DNA of 57,727 bases from Candidatus Hydrogenedentota bacterium (GCA_016182605.1 JACPGE010000032.1:1-57727), one strand, 5' to 3'; counted from the stretch's first letter, positions 9,040 to 18,615 are shown. Program-made: numbers and translations. Notes: generated from the sequence alone by a model not told the origin.

Positions 9040-9488
9040 TTAGTTGTTCGAACCGGGCCGCGGTTTTCCCTTCTCCCGCGCGCTTTCGGAGGCTTCGGCC
9101 TTGGCCACGGGGTGGCGCTGCCAGCGTGAGGCTTCAAGCTCCTCGTCCTGGAACAACACGGGTGCCAGGGCCTTCCTCATGTGCCATTCGACGTAGTAGG
9201 CGAGCATGCACAGGAAGATGTGGGCGCGCACGTGGTCTTCGGAGCGGTGGCGGATGGGGCGCACGGTGTCTTCGGCGCTCAAGGCCTCGGCCTTTTCGCT
9301 GGTGCGTATGATGTAGATGCCGTCAAGCCGGCTTTCGCGCGCAATGCCTGCCTCGTTGCGCTCGAAGCGCAACAGGTTGTCTTCGATGCTCAACTCGAAG
9401 GCTTGACCATTTTTCCGCCTTCGCGCCGTGACTCGCGCAAGAGGATGGCGGGCGGTGACTTCCGGTTGGGGACGATGTCGATGTACAT
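9040..9488 (-). pseudogene. IS1634/IS4-type transposase remnant with internal deletion
   Basis: Two pieces of one transposase sit in different frames. Read leftward from the ATG at 9488, about 30 residues give MYIDIVPNRKSPPAILLRES and then REGGKMVK before a stop at 9390-9392, the standard N-terminus of IS1634-family transposases. In another frame the C-terminal part follows directly: FELSIEDNLLRFER, DGIYIIRTS and EDHVRAHIFLCMLAYYVEWHMRKAL, typical of the DDE_Tnp_1 end. The central catalytic DDE region (several hundred residues) is missing, so the element is dead. I did not find convincing terminal inverted repeats. Confidence 0.75.
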
Positions 9489-9817
9489 GTCCTTGCACTA
9501 TCGCAAATGCTGCGCAAAATCAAGCATGATAATTATATTTACATGGGTACATATAGCATCGAAACACCGGTCCATTCCCTTGAATACGCCTGTATCCATA
9601 GGGGTGATAGAAGCTGGAAGCAATCAAATCGGGAATGAACTTCGGTCTAAATACTGCCGCCGCTCTGCGGCTGAAAAGCGCGCAATTCTTGGCCGAGCTG
9701 CTTGCCGCTGGAGCTCGGGACTCGCGCCAATATAAATTTGCCAGGATGTCTGCAATTTCAAACGGAGTCTGTTTGCATCCACTTGACAGCTTAATTGCAC
9801 TCAATCTCCTAATCGGA
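9489..9817. other. intergenic region, no gene supported
   Basis: About 330 bases between the transposase remnant and the HlyD gene. Short open frames occur on both strands, but none has a start with a ribosome binding site or a recognisable motif. Probably decayed sequence and the 3' untranslated part of the exporter operon. Confidence 0.4.
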
Positions 9818-11134
9818 CTAGAGCGGCACGACACGCATGCCGTCCACCAGATCATTCTTGGGCTCGGCGACGATGGTGTCGCCGGCCTGTAGGTGATCCT
9901 CAAGCTGCGCCCACTCGTCGTTCTTCAGCCCTACCTCGATCGGTGAAAGCACGGCACGGCCACCCTGGACCGTGAACACATACCACGCATTGTCCCGCCG
10001 GAACGTGGCGCGTTCCGGCACGGCCAGCACATCCGCAGCCTCCGCGGTGATGATGCGCACATCGACGCGGGTTCCGGTGAGCAGTTGCGTGGCCTGGGCG
10101 TCAAACTCGATCAGCACCTTCACGCGTTGCTGTTCGATCCCCAGCGAGGAGATCTTCCGGAACGCAGACGGGTAGATGCGTTTTACCTTGCCGGGAATGG
10201 TGGCGCCCTGAAGGGCCTTCCCATAGATATCCACGGGATCGCCCACGGTGATCCGGGTCACTTCTTCAGAGAGCACGTCGCACTCGATATCCATCGAATT
10301 CAGATCGCCCATCTTCAGCAACGGCGTGCCCGCAATCAACACGCGTTGAGTCTCCATGTACTTCTCCAGGACCGGACCCGTCACCGGCGCCTTGATCTCC
10401 ATCTTGTTGAGATCGCTCTGGAGAATGGCCTTCTGCGCCTCCAGATACGCCACTTCCGCGGCATAAACCTCGCGCATGTACTCGTTGTCGTCCACCGAGC
10501 CTTCCACACGGCTCGCCGCCAATTGGGCCAGTTCCTGGCTCTTGCGCGCGGCGGCCGCGGCGATTTCCGCGCTCGCCATCTGTTGTTCCAGCCCCTTAAA
10601 AGCCCGCTCGGCTTCGTCCAGCATCGACTGGCTCGCCACCCCTTCGCCCACCAGCTTCTTGGCGCGTGTGTACTCCTTCTGCGCCTCCTCAAAATTGATG
10701 CCCACGATGCGCTTTTCTTTCTCCGTCATCTGCACCGCATCGCTCGCCTCTTTCACCCGTACCGACGCCGAACTTAGATCCTCCACCTTGGGCTTCAAAA
10801 TGTCCACGCTGGATTCCTGCGCACGAGACTGGCGGATACGCGCCTCCAGGCCGAGGATCTGCTGGGTGATCGCATCGGTGTCCATCTTCACCAGCACCTC
10901 CCCGGCCTGCACCACGTCGCCCACGTCCCACGCGATGTCGAAGGCCGTGCCGGAAACGGGCGCGTCGATCACATACTCATCCGCAAGCCGCACCTTGGCC
11001 TCTTCCGTGATGTACTCACGAACCGTGCGCTGCTCCACCTGGCCAAACTCCACCGGCAGCGGCTGCGGCATGAGGGTGTAAACCGCCACAGCAGCCAGCA
11101 CGGCGAGTATCAGACCGCCCAAAATCCGTTTCAT
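9818..11134 (-). CDS. HlyD-family periplasmic adaptor of an ABC exporter
   Basis: A 438-residue membrane fusion protein. It has one N-terminal membrane anchor (about residues 3-22), a first lipoyl half (IDAPVSGTAFDIAWDVGDVVQAG), a long coiled-coil hairpin (about 95-250, rich in Glu/Ala/Gln), a second lipoyl half (MEIKAPVTGPVLEKY) and beta-barrel/membrane-proximal domains. It would link the FtsX-type permease to an outer-membrane channel, as MacA does for MacB. It is the third gene after the ATPase and permease, whose stop lies 58 bases upstream of this start. The ATG at 11134 follows CGGAG; the frame extends to 11272 but that overlaps the permease. Confidence 0.85.
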   Translation of the reverse strand: MKRILGGLILAVLAAVAVYTLMPQPLPVEFGQVEQRTVREYITEEAKVRLADEYVIDAPVSGTAFDIAWDVGDVVQAGEVLVKMDTDAITQQILGLEARIRQSRAQESSVDILKPKVEDLSSASVRVKEASDAVQMTEKEKRIVGINFEEAQKEYTRAKKLVGEGVASQSMLDEAERAFKGLEQQMASAEIAAAAARKSQELAQLAASRVEGSVDDNEYMREVYAAEVAYLEAQKAILQSDLNKMEIKAPVTGPVLEKYMETQRVLIAGTPLLKMGDLNSMDIECDVLSEEVTRITVGDPVDIYGKALQGATIPGKVKRIYPSAFRKISSLGIEQQRVKVLIEFDAQATQLLTGTRVDVRIITAEAADVLAVPERATFRRDNAWYVFTVQGGRAVLSPIEVGLKNDEWAQLEDHLQAGDTIVAEPKNDLVDGMRVVPL

Positions 11135-11192
11135 AACATGCTCCGGTATCGTCTTCGTTTTGTTGGATGCGGATCCGGCACAACCTTCGGCG

Positions 11193-13565
11193 CTATTCGC
11201 GCTCCTTGAGCACTTCCACCAGATCCAGGCGCTGGATCTTGCGGCGGACGGCAAAGTTGGCCAGAAGCACAAAGAATAATGTGAGGAGAATCGAAATTAC
11301 AAACGTCCGCCGCTCAATATGATACGGCAGACGGTACAGGTCGTTACTGTACGCCTCCACAAGGATCCGGCATATGCCCATGCCCAGGGGAATGCCGCAG
11401 ACAATGCCAACAACGCCCAGGCTCGTGTTCTCGTGGTAGAGAATCCGGCCCACCTCCGTCGTGGAAAGCCCGAGCACACGCAACGATGCCAGCTCCCGTT
11501 GCCGCTCGGACAGCGCTACCGTGGTCACGTTGTAGATGATGGAAAAGGAAATCACCCCGGCAAATATCAGCAGTATCGTATTCATGATCGCCATGCTCTT
11601 GCCCAGGCTTTCCACCAGGCCGTTGTAGGCGTCCTTGCTGAAACTCACCGCGGAAATGCCCGCCACATCCTTAAACTGCCGGTTGATGGCCGCGCCGCTG
11701 CCTTCATCGATGCGCAGCAGGGCCGCATTCATCGCAAAGGGCTCGTCAAGCACCCGGCTGAGCGCATCGATATTCATAAACGCGGAAGTGCCCAGAAACT
11801 GCTGAGATACCCGCCGCACCGTCACTTCTTTCTCCTTCGTCACCCGCCCCATCAGCGGCTTCAGCGTCACTGTGCTCCCCACACCCACCTGCAGTTCATC
11901 CGCCAGGTGATCGGACATGACCAGGCCGGTCGCCCCCACGTCCACCATCTCCTTCTTGAAGTTCATGATCTTCTGCAACTCGGCCTCGCGGGGCATCCCA
12001 ATCACCACAATATCCTTCGTCCGCCAGGCAGAACGCACCTCGAAGGGATACTCCAGCAAGGGTTCCGCCCGCCGGATATGATCAAATCGCGCTACGTCGT
12101 AGAGGGTCTCGATATCGTGCTCCGTCGGAAAACTAAGCTTCACATCTTCCCGCTGCACTTCTTCGAACTGAAACTTCAGCCCGAAGTCCATCGCGTCCTG
12201 CGAAAAGAACCCCATGATCAGCAGCGCCGTGGAAATGGACACGCCAAAGACGTTCAAACCCGCCCGGAATTTGTTGCGGCTGATATTGCGCAGGATCATC
12301 TTCCACGTGAAGGAAAGCTGACGCCAAGCGAAGGGCCAGTGCTCCAGCCAGACCTTGTGGGCAATCTTCGGCGACTCGGGCCGCATGGATTCGGCGGGGT
12401 GGATATTGGCGGCCTGAATGGCAGCGGCGACAGCGCCGAGCACGCCAAAGACGAGGGCACTTCCCATGGATCGGGTGAGGACATACGGATATATTCTGGC
12501 TTGAAGCGACGGAAACTGATACATATCGACATATAGCTGGATCATCTGAAAGGACATCCATTGCCCCAAAAAGAACCCCCCTATACAGCCCAAAACCGAT
12601 AATAACAGCGCATACTCGATGTAGTGAAGCGCCACCGTAAGGTTGCTGTACCCGTACGCCTTCATCAATCCTATCTGCGTCCTCTCCGTGCGCACCATCC
12701 GGTTCAACAGAATCAACAGGATCAGCGCGGCTATCCCCAGGAACAGCGTGGGAATAATGCGCGCCGAAACCCCCAGGCCACGGATCTCATCAGACAGAAA
12801 GCGGTTGGAAATCTGCTCCGACTTCTTCGTGCGGGCAAAGACGCCATACGTGTCCAGAAGCTTGTCGGCCTGATCCAGGATCGCGTCCAACTGGTCCGGG
12901 TTGTCGACGGAGCCCAGGATACTGTTGCAAGCGGCACGCATGTCGAGGGCCGTCTCGGCGAAGTCCTGCGGCACCCAGATAATGCCAAAACGCTCGGGAC
13001 TCGGAAAAAGGGACTGCACATTGCGGATCATGTACACGTATTCGGGGGACAGACCCAGCCCCACGATGCGCAGGCTGTATTTCTTGTTGTCGACGGAGAC
13101 CTGGATCCGGTCGCCCACGGTGAGATGGTTCTCCTCCGCGAAGCGCTCGCTCATGATAACTTCGTCCTGCGCGCTGCCGTCGAAGTAGCGCCCCGCGAGG
13201 AGCACGATATCATTGAGCACCGGCTCGTGCGTGCTCGGCATGGAGATCATGCGTCCAATCCGGGGCTCGTCGACCCCCTCGACATCCACGTTCACATCCT
13301 GCACGATGCGGCCCCGGGCCTGCCGGACACCGTCAATCTCCTCCACCTTGAAGAGTGCGGTCTCCGGGGCGCGCTCGACCAAAATCTCGAAGTCGGCAAG
13401 CCGGTAGTCGGAGTAATACGTGTCGCGGGTCAGCATGAGGTTGAGGTAGGCGGAGTAGACGCAGATGTAGCTGGCGATGCCGCAGAGCACCACGGCGACC
13501 ACGGCGAGGGACTGCCCCCACGACTTCAACATGGTCCGGTAGAGCTTGCGGTGCAGCACGCCCAT
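11193..13565 (-). CDS. FtsX/MacB-like ABC transporter permease
   Basis: A 790-residue permease with two FtsX units. Each has an extracytoplasmic domain and transmembrane helices (first unit TM1 about 19-40, then three helices at about 270-390; second unit TM about 430-450, then three helices near the end). Conserved FtsX sequences include the GLMKAYGYS and SLRVLGLSTTEVGRI coupling helices, and it ends LDLVEVLKERE. The fused eight-helix arrangement resembles LolE/MacB-type exporters that move lipids, lipoproteins or small compounds rather than import substrates. It starts 4 bases after the stop of the ATPase gene. Substrate unknown. Confidence 0.85.
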   Translation of the reverse strand: MGVLHRKLYRTMLKSWGQSLAVVAVVLCGIASYICVYSAYLNLMLTRDTYYSDYRLADFEILVERAPETALFKVEEIDGVRQARGRIVQDVNVDVEGVDEPRIGRMISMPSTHEPVLNDIVLLAGRYFDGSAQDEVIMSERFAEENHLTVGDRIQVSVDNKKYSLRIVGLGLSPEYVYMIRNVQSLFPSPERFGIIWVPQDFAETALDMRAACNSILGSVDNPDQLDAILDQADKLLDTYGVFARTKKSEQISNRFLSDEIRGLGVSARIIPTLFLGIAALILLILLNRMVRTERTQIGLMKAYGYSNLTVALHYIEYALLLSVLGCIGGFFLGQWMSFQMIQLYVDMYQFPSLQARIYPYVLTRSMGSALVFGVLGAVAAAIQAANIHPAESMRPESPKIAHKVWLEHWPFAWRQLSFTWKMILRNISRNKFRAGLNVFGVSISTALLIMGFFSQDAMDFGLKFQFEEVQREDVKLSFPTEHDIETLYDVARFDHIRRAEPLLEYPFEVRSAWRTKDIVVIGMPREAELQKIMNFKKEMVDVGATGLVMSDHLADELQVGVGSTVTLKPLMGRVTKEKEVTVRRVSQQFLGTSAFMNIDALSRVLDEPFAMNAALLRIDEGSGAAINRQFKDVAGISAVSFSKDAYNGLVESLGKSMAIMNTILLIFAGVISFSIIYNVTTVALSERQRELASLRVLGLSTTEVGRILYHENTSLGVVGIVCGIPLGMGICRILVEAYSNDLYRLPYHIERRTFVISILLTLFFVLLANFAVRRKIQRLDLVEVLKERE

Positions 13566-13569
13566 AACG

Positions 13570-14292
13570 TTACCAGTCCAGTTCGTCGGCGGACTTGGGG
13601 GATTCGTTCACGTGAATGTCGCGCACATGGCCGTCCATCATGCGCACCACGCGGTTGGCCATCTCACCGATGGAGACGTTGTGCGTAATAATAATGAGCG
13701 TCGTGCCCACCCGCTCGTTGATGGCGCCCAAGGCCTGCAAGACCACCTTCCCCGTGGAAATGTCCAGTGCCCCGGTGGGTTCGTCACACAAGAGGATCTC
13801 CGGCTGCTTGGCCACAGCGCGCGCAATGGCCACACGCTGCTGCTCGCCGCCGGAGAGCTGCGACGGGAAGTGGTCCTTGCGCTCTTCGAGGTGCACGAGC
13901 CGGAGGGCTTCGAGGGGATCCATCGGGCGCTTGCTGATTTCCGTGGAAAGTTCCACGTTCTCCAGCGCAGTCAGATTGGGCATCAGATTGTAGAACTGAA
14001 ACACAAAGCCGATGTTGTTGCGCCGGTACTGGGTGCGCTGCGCCTCCGTGAAGGCCGTCATGTCCTGATTCTTGAATCGCACCCGCCCGCCCGTGGGCGC
14101 ATCCAGTCCGCCAACAATATTGAGCAGGGTGCTCTTCCCCGATCCACTGGGCCCGAGAATGACCAGAAACTCGCCCGGCATCACCGCCAGGCTCGCACCA
14201 CGCAGCGCAGGCACGGAAACCTCGCCCATGTGGTAAACCTTCTGGACTTCATCCAGTTCGAAAATGGGTTCCTGGATGGCGCCAGTAGACAC
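13570..14292 (-). CDS. ABC exporter ATP-binding protein (MacB/LolD type)
   Basis: A 240-residue ATPase with Walker A GPSGSGKS (47-54), a Q-loop region, the signature LSGGEQQRVAIARA, Walker B LLCDEPTGALD and an H-loop (IITHN). The GALD ending of the D-loop and the overall length place it in the LolD/MacB subfamily that pairs with FtsX-type permeases. The start is GTG at 14290-14292 with AAGGA about 10 bases upstream. It is the first gene of the exporter operon ATPase-permease-HlyD. Confidence 0.9.
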   Translation of the reverse strand: MSTGAIQEPIFELDEVQKVYHMGEVSVPALRGASLAVMPGEFLVILGPSGSGKSTLLNIVGGLDAPTGGRVRFKNQDMTAFTEAQRTQYRRNNIGFVFQFYNLMPNLTALENVELSTEISKRPMDPLEALRLVHLEERKDHFPSQLSGGEQQRVAIARAVAKQPEILLCDEPTGALDISTGKVVLQALGAINERVGTTLIIITHNVSIGEMANRVVRMMDGHVRDIHVNESPKSADELDW

Positions 14293-14456
14293 GGTGGGAA
14301 GATCCTTCTTGGGCAGGGCTTGGGTTTCGATTGCACGCCGCCCTACTATACACCCTCGAAGAGGGCGTCTTCATCCCGCCGGACGCTCCAGCCAGGGCAG
14401 GAAGCACGGAAGTTGACTGATCGGAAGGACTCTGGAATCCCGTATCCGCCGCCGTA

Positions 14457-17243
14457 TTACTCGGAATCCATGGGGGCGTCCTCGCGGCGGTTCCGGCTCC
14501 GCCAGCGCGCGCCCATCACCAGCAGCAGGAAGAGGCCCGCAAACAGCAGGACATCCCCGGGCCAGGTCTTCTGTTGCGCTTCCGACGGCGCGCAGCTCGC
14601 CGGGGTCTTTACGCCGGGCTCAACGGGGCCAAAAACACCAAAGAGCGACAGGCCGGTCAGTTCAAAACGCGCATAGTCCTCGCCGAGTTCCACCAGTGCT
14701 ATGTTCGCATCGGACCAGGCTCCCGCGCCAGCCAGCAGATCGAAGTCGTTGGTCAGCCCCTCGGCCAGGATCGTCGGATGGGATTCCACCGTCAGGCCCT
14801 CCAGTTCGTCAGCGCTCAGCCCGTTGACCTGGATCGTAATCGGGAATTCGGCGGCCTCCGTATCGGTGACCTCGCGAAACTCCTGCCCTTCTCCGGTGGA
14901 AACGGCGATGCTGATGTCGAAATAGAAGCCCAACGGCATAAGGTCCGCAGGCAGATCAGCCAGTTGTCCGGCTTCCGCTTCTCCCAGCAAGGTATCGGCG
15001 GCAGCGCCCGCCATTACCGAGAGAATGGCGTGCTCGCCGCACGCAAGCAATTCACGCGGCACCTCCACCAACACACTGCGCCCCGGGCTGTCCGGCAACG
15101 GCACCAGCGCGTTGAGCGGCGCCATAACCTCCGAGGGGTCACAGGAGCCTAGCCACGAGACCAAGCCTACCTGGCTCAATTCCGCAACCGCCTGTCGCGG
15201 GGCGCTCCAACGGTCGCCATCTTGTTCAAGTACGGCAAAGGGCCCATCCGGATACCCATTCCGATCGGAATCTTCGCGCTCCCGCACGATCACGCTAAAC
15301 TCGTCCGCATACGTGTCATCGGATACCAGCGACGTGACTTCGGCTTCCACGGTGTGGGTGCCTGGCGCAAGCACGGGCTCTATGGCAAATCCATTGACTT
15401 CATCGCTGGATTCAAACTGAAGCGCGCCATCGATCAAGTAATTTACGCTCGCCGCGCCCGCGGTACACTCGGCAAAGCTAGAGCGCAATACCGTGCTGCG
15501 AATCAATTGCGGTGAGTCCGCTGCGCCCGTGGGCAGGTAGAGGATGCCCCGGGGCTCCAGCAATTCGAGTCCGGCTATATCGCAGACGGGTAGCGGGCCG
15601 CCGCATGCGGGCCCCGCCACGCGCACCTGGCGGGTCGCAACTCCAATATTGCCCGACGCGTCTTCCGCAGTGTAGGTAATTTCGAAGGTGCTCGCCGCGC
15701 TGGTGTCCACCACCGATTCCGCGTCGCTGGAAACCGCGAGTTCCCCTTCGCACCGATCGATCGCTTCCACACCGGGCTCCACAAACGTGGCACCACAGTT
15801 GAGAATCAACAGGCCGTCTCCGAGCAGCGTAATCTCCGGCGGCGTCGTATCCACCACGGTCACGGTGCGGGTTGCGACGGCGGTTTGTTCGCCGTCATCC
15901 GCGCTATAGACCACCACATACTGGCCGGGGGTATTGACGTCCACCACGCCCGAGGTGGTCACTTCGACCGCTCCCCGGCAGTTGCCGGCAAGCGCGCCCG
16001 CTTCCTCATACGGCGCGCCGCATTCCAACTGAAGCGCCTGGCTGCCGTTCAGGGAAATGATGGGCCCAAGAGAATCGCGCACCTGAATCGTTCTGCGGGC
16101 CACCGCAGTGTTCCCGCTGCTGTCCTGCGCGGTGTACGTGACAATATAGTCTCCCGGCGTATTCACATCCACCGCGCCCGAAGTGACCGGCGTAACCAGG
16201 CCCTCACAGGCGTCTTCCACCTGCACGCCCGGATCGACAAATGGTGTACTGCAAGGCACCACGGTCGTCACGTTGCCCAGGATCGTGATGATGGGCGCCT
16301 CCACATCGGAGACCGTCACGGTCCGGGTTACGGGCTCTGCGGCGTTCCCCGCGGCGTCGATGCTTTGGTAGGTCAATTCATACACCCCGGAACGCGACAC
16401 GTCAACCGCGCCTTCCACCTGGATCAGGGGCAAATCGTCGCAACTGTCGGATACAAGCACGCCGGGATCGGTATAGGTCTGGCCGCAAGATATCTGGTCA
16501 TTCTCCGCGCCCAGGAGCGTGAGCTGGGGCGGCGCCGTGTCGCGAACGCGTACCGTCCGGCGCAAGCGCACGGCCTCATTGCCTGCCTCATCCGTAACGT
16601 CGTAGAGAAGGACATAGTTGCCGGTCTGATTCGGATTCACCACCCCCGTAACCACAATGGCGCCGTCCAGATTGCCGTCGAAATTGTCCACGGCTACCGC
16701 GCCGGGATCTTCAAACGGCTCCCCGCATTCCGCATTCAGGGTCGCCGGCCCCACCAGCGTCAATAGCGGCGGCATGTCGTCCAGTTCGCAGAGGTCGAGC
16801 TGCGAAGTGGGGCCTTGAAGTCCCACACTGTTCAATATGCGGTAGTGCAGTTCCCCCTCGATTTCCGTATCGCCGTGGAAGGCCGGAGGCACACTGAGCG
16901 TGTAGGAAAACGTCACCGGGGGCGCCGGTACGGTCGTCCAGAAAAACCGGGTTTCGCCGTTGGGATCCAACTGGCTTCGGGGGGGATTCGTGCCACTCAC
17001 ATTGACCACGGTCCAAGTGTCGGGAAAGCGCTCCACCAAGGAGAGGGCCGTGACCCGCGGGCGCGGATTGCCGGGAGCGTCAAAGGTTCCGGAAATGGTC
17101 ACGGTAACGGTGAAGGCATCCCCAGACTCATAGCACGGCATCTCTGGAGTGCGCGTGAAATTCAGCGAAACCTGCGCCATAGAGGCCAGGGGAAATGCCA
17201 AGACGACGATCAATGGCAAGAGACGAAGCACAAACGAGCCCAT
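14457..17243 (-). CDS. secreted surface protein with DUF5011-type Ig-like repeats
   Basis: A 928-residue protein: signal peptide (about 1-23), an N-terminal beta domain, then five consecutive repeats of about 80 residues (about 150-550). Each repeat has the pattern D-x-x-P-P/I-x-I-x-L-x-G, C-G/S-x-P/T-F/Y-x-D/E-P-G and ends with G-N-x-A, typical of DUF5011/HYR bacterial Ig-like modules. A conserved Cys pair is present in each. A second beta-rich region follows, and a C-terminal hydrophobic helix (DVLLFAGLFLLLVMGARWRS) with a basic tail acts as a membrane anchor or sorting signal. The likely role is a cell-surface or adhesive structure. The start has GGGAG 6 bases upstream. Confidence 0.8.
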   Translation of the reverse strand: MGSFVLRLLPLIVVLAFPLASMAQVSLNFTRTPEMPCYESGDAFTVTVTISGTFDAPGNPRPRVTALSLVERFPDTWTVVNVSGTNPPRSQLDPNGETRFFWTTVPAPPVTFSYTLSVPPAFHGDTEIEGELHYRILNSVGLQGPTSQLDLCELDDMPPLLTLVGPATLNAECGEPFEDPGAVAVDNFDGNLDGAIVVTGVVNPNQTGNYVLLYDVTDEAGNEAVRLRRTVRVRDTAPPQLTLLGAENDQISCGQTYTDPGVLVSDSCDDLPLIQVEGAVDVSRSGVYELTYQSIDAAGNAAEPVTRTVTVSDVEAPIITILGNVTTVVPCSTPFVDPGVQVEDACEGLVTPVTSGAVDVNTPGDYIVTYTAQDSSGNTAVARRTIQVRDSLGPIISLNGSQALQLECGAPYEEAGALAGNCRGAVEVTTSGVVDVNTPGQYVVVYSADDGEQTAVATRTVTVVDTTPPEITLLGDGLLILNCGATFVEPGVEAIDRCEGELAVSSDAESVVDTSAASTFEITYTAEDASGNIGVATRQVRVAGPACGGPLPVCDIAGLELLEPRGILYLPTGAADSPQLIRSTVLRSSFAECTAGAASVNYLIDGALQFESSDEVNGFAIEPVLAPGTHTVEAEVTSLVSDDTYADEFSVIVREREDSDRNGYPDGPFAVLEQDGDRWSAPRQAVAELSQVGLVSWLGSCDPSEVMAPLNALVPLPDSPGRSVLVEVPRELLACGEHAILSVMAGAAADTLLGEAEAGQLADLPADLMPLGFYFDISIAVSTGEGQEFREVTDTEAAEFPITIQVNGLSADELEGLTVESHPTILAEGLTNDFDLLAGAGAWSDANIALVELGEDYARFELTGLSLFGVFGPVEPGVKTPASCAPSEAQQKTWPGDVLLFAGLFLLLVMGARWRSRNRREDAPMDSE

Positions 17244-17468
17244 TTACTACTCCCATTAACATCGAGGCAGAATTTGACCGTGCAGCCTGGGTATACCGAG
17301 TCCACGATTGTATTCGGGCCAGCCGGGAGAGTCAAGAAGAACCCAAGCCCTCCCTGACGCCCGAACAGGCGAAAATCAGGCCTGGAGCGCCTGGATAGGG
17401 CAAACCCGGCCCTTCTTGAGGTACGGCTCCGCCCTGTGCCAGCTTCCCGTTGGAACAAAGGCGCATGG

Positions 17469-17702
17469 CCAAGGGGACTGTACCTGCCGGCAATCATGAC
17501 ACTGAACTGGACTCAACAACGGCACTGGCAGGGACTGTACCTGCCGGCAATCATGACACTGAACTGGACTCAACAACGGCACTGGCAGGGACTGTACCCA
17601 AGAGCGTGGGTCTTGAAACCCGGGATCGGGTACAGTCCCTGCCGGTACACGCCGGTTCTGCTGGTCCGGGAAATTGCAGGCCGGCAGGTACAGTCCCCTT
17701 GG
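17469..17702. repeat. 230-bp element with 22-bp terminal inverted repeats
   Basis: Perfect inverted repeats of 22 bp close the element: 17469-17490 (core AAGGGGACTGTACCTGCCGG) and 17681-17702 (its reverse complement). Inside, a 57-bp unit is tandemly repeated (GGGACTGTACC starts at 17474, 17531 and 17588; the third copy is partial), and an inner inverted pair GGGACTGTACCC (17588-17599) / GGGTACAGTCCC (17628-17639) forms a smaller hairpin. It encodes no protein. It resembles a REP/BIME or MITE-like non-autonomous repeat. Related copies occur at 51169 and 52577. The rest of the gap 17244-17763 holds the upstream region of the DUF5011 gene. Confidence 0.7.
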
Positions 17703-17763
17703 GTTCTGCAACCCAAAAACTCGTGAAGATGCCGTCGTCTAATTCGTTTGAAACCGGGTGCGG

Positions 17764-18615
17764 CTAGCTTGCCGGCACCACTTCCGCAGGCGCGGCTTCC
17801 GCGGGCGCTTCCACCGGCACCACTTCCGCAGGCGCAGCTTCCGCAGCAGGCGCGGCTTCCACAGGGGCGGCCACCGCCGGGACCGCTTCCGTGGCACCCG
17901 CCGGGGCCGCAGCGGAAACGTCACTTGCGGGCGCGGCTTCTTCGGGAAAGAGTTCGGGATGTTTGGTCTTCAGGCGCTGCAATTCCCGTTCTGCTTTCTG
18001 CGCGGCCTGCGAATCGGGCCACAGGCTGGTCTGCGTGCGATAGGATTCCACCGCGGCCTGCACATTCCCCAGCGCTTCCTGTACCCGCGCTATCTTGGCG
18101 GGCTGCAAGCGCCCGATAAAGGTCGATTCATACTTGGTCTGGATCTCCTGATAACCCGCGAGCGCACCCGCGAGGTCGCCGCTGTTCTCCTTCAAGAAGG
18201 CCAGGCCATCCGCCGCTGCCGGCGCCCATTCCGACTCCGGGAACTTGTCCAGCACATGCTGGAAGAGTTCCTTGGCCTTGTCATACTCCGTCGCGCGCAC
18301 CGCGGCTTCCGCGGCCATATAGACTACCTCGGCCGTCCAGATGCCGGCGGTATCGCCCAGGGCTTCAAGTTCTTTCATGCGGGTGGCGTCTTCTTCCGCA
18401 ACCATCGCGCGGGCATATCCCGTGGCCGCTTTCCGGTTCACCAAGTCCGCATTCACGCTGTAAAGCGCGCCAGCCAGCCCGCAAAACAGCAGAAACGCCG
18501 CCCCGGCCACGTACTGCCAGGGGTGCTCCAGAAAGTGCAGCCACAGTTGAACCAGTTGGCCCTGCTGATCCGTCTCCGTGAGGGGGGTGTTGTAGTCGTG
18601 TGCTTTGTCCGCCAT
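17764..18615 (-). CDS. membrane-anchored TPR protein with Ala/Pro/Glu tail
   Basis: A 283-residue protein with a cytoplasmic N-terminus, one transmembrane helix (about residues 36-57, HPWQYVAGAAFLLFCGLAGA) and TPR-like helix pairs (about 80-210: YDKAKELFQHVLDKFPESEW, LAGALAGYQEIQTKYE). This layout is that of YfgM/TPR_21-type ancillary proteins of the secretion and assembly machinery. The last 70 residues are a low-complexity Ala/Pro/Glu/Val tail. At DNA level that tail contains a 42-bp imperfect tandem repeat (CCGGCACCACTTCCGCAGGC at 17772 and 17814). Start ATG 18615 is the best fit but has a poor ribosome binding site. It is the last gene of a leftward lipoprotein operon. Confidence 0.7.
   Translation of the reverse strand: MADKAHDYNTPLTETDQQGQLVQLWLHFLEHPWQYVAGAAFLLFCGLAGALYSVNADLVNRKAATGYARAMVAEEDATRMKELEALGDTAGIWTAEVVYMAAEAAVRATEYDKAKELFQHVLDKFPESEWAPAAADGLAFLKENSGDLAGALAGYQEIQTKYESTFIGRLQPAKIARVQEALGNVQAAVESYRTQTSLWPDSQAAQKAERELQRLKTKHPELFPEEAAPASDVSAAAPAGATEAVPAVAAPVEAAPAAEAAPAEVVPVEAPAEAAPAEVVPAS

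Noticed and set aside
9520..9903. Leftward 127-residue frame next to the transposase remnant
   Set aside because: No recognisable domain, no ribosome binding site, and overlap with the end of the HlyD gene.
14350..14372. Small CCCTC-GAA-GAGGG hairpin after the DUF5011/ATPase gap
   Set aside because: Stem of five pairs with no T-run on either strand; too weak to call a terminator.
17471..17700. CRISPR array
   Set aside because: Only two full units with a 57-bp period, no variable spacers, and ends in inverted rather than direct orientation.
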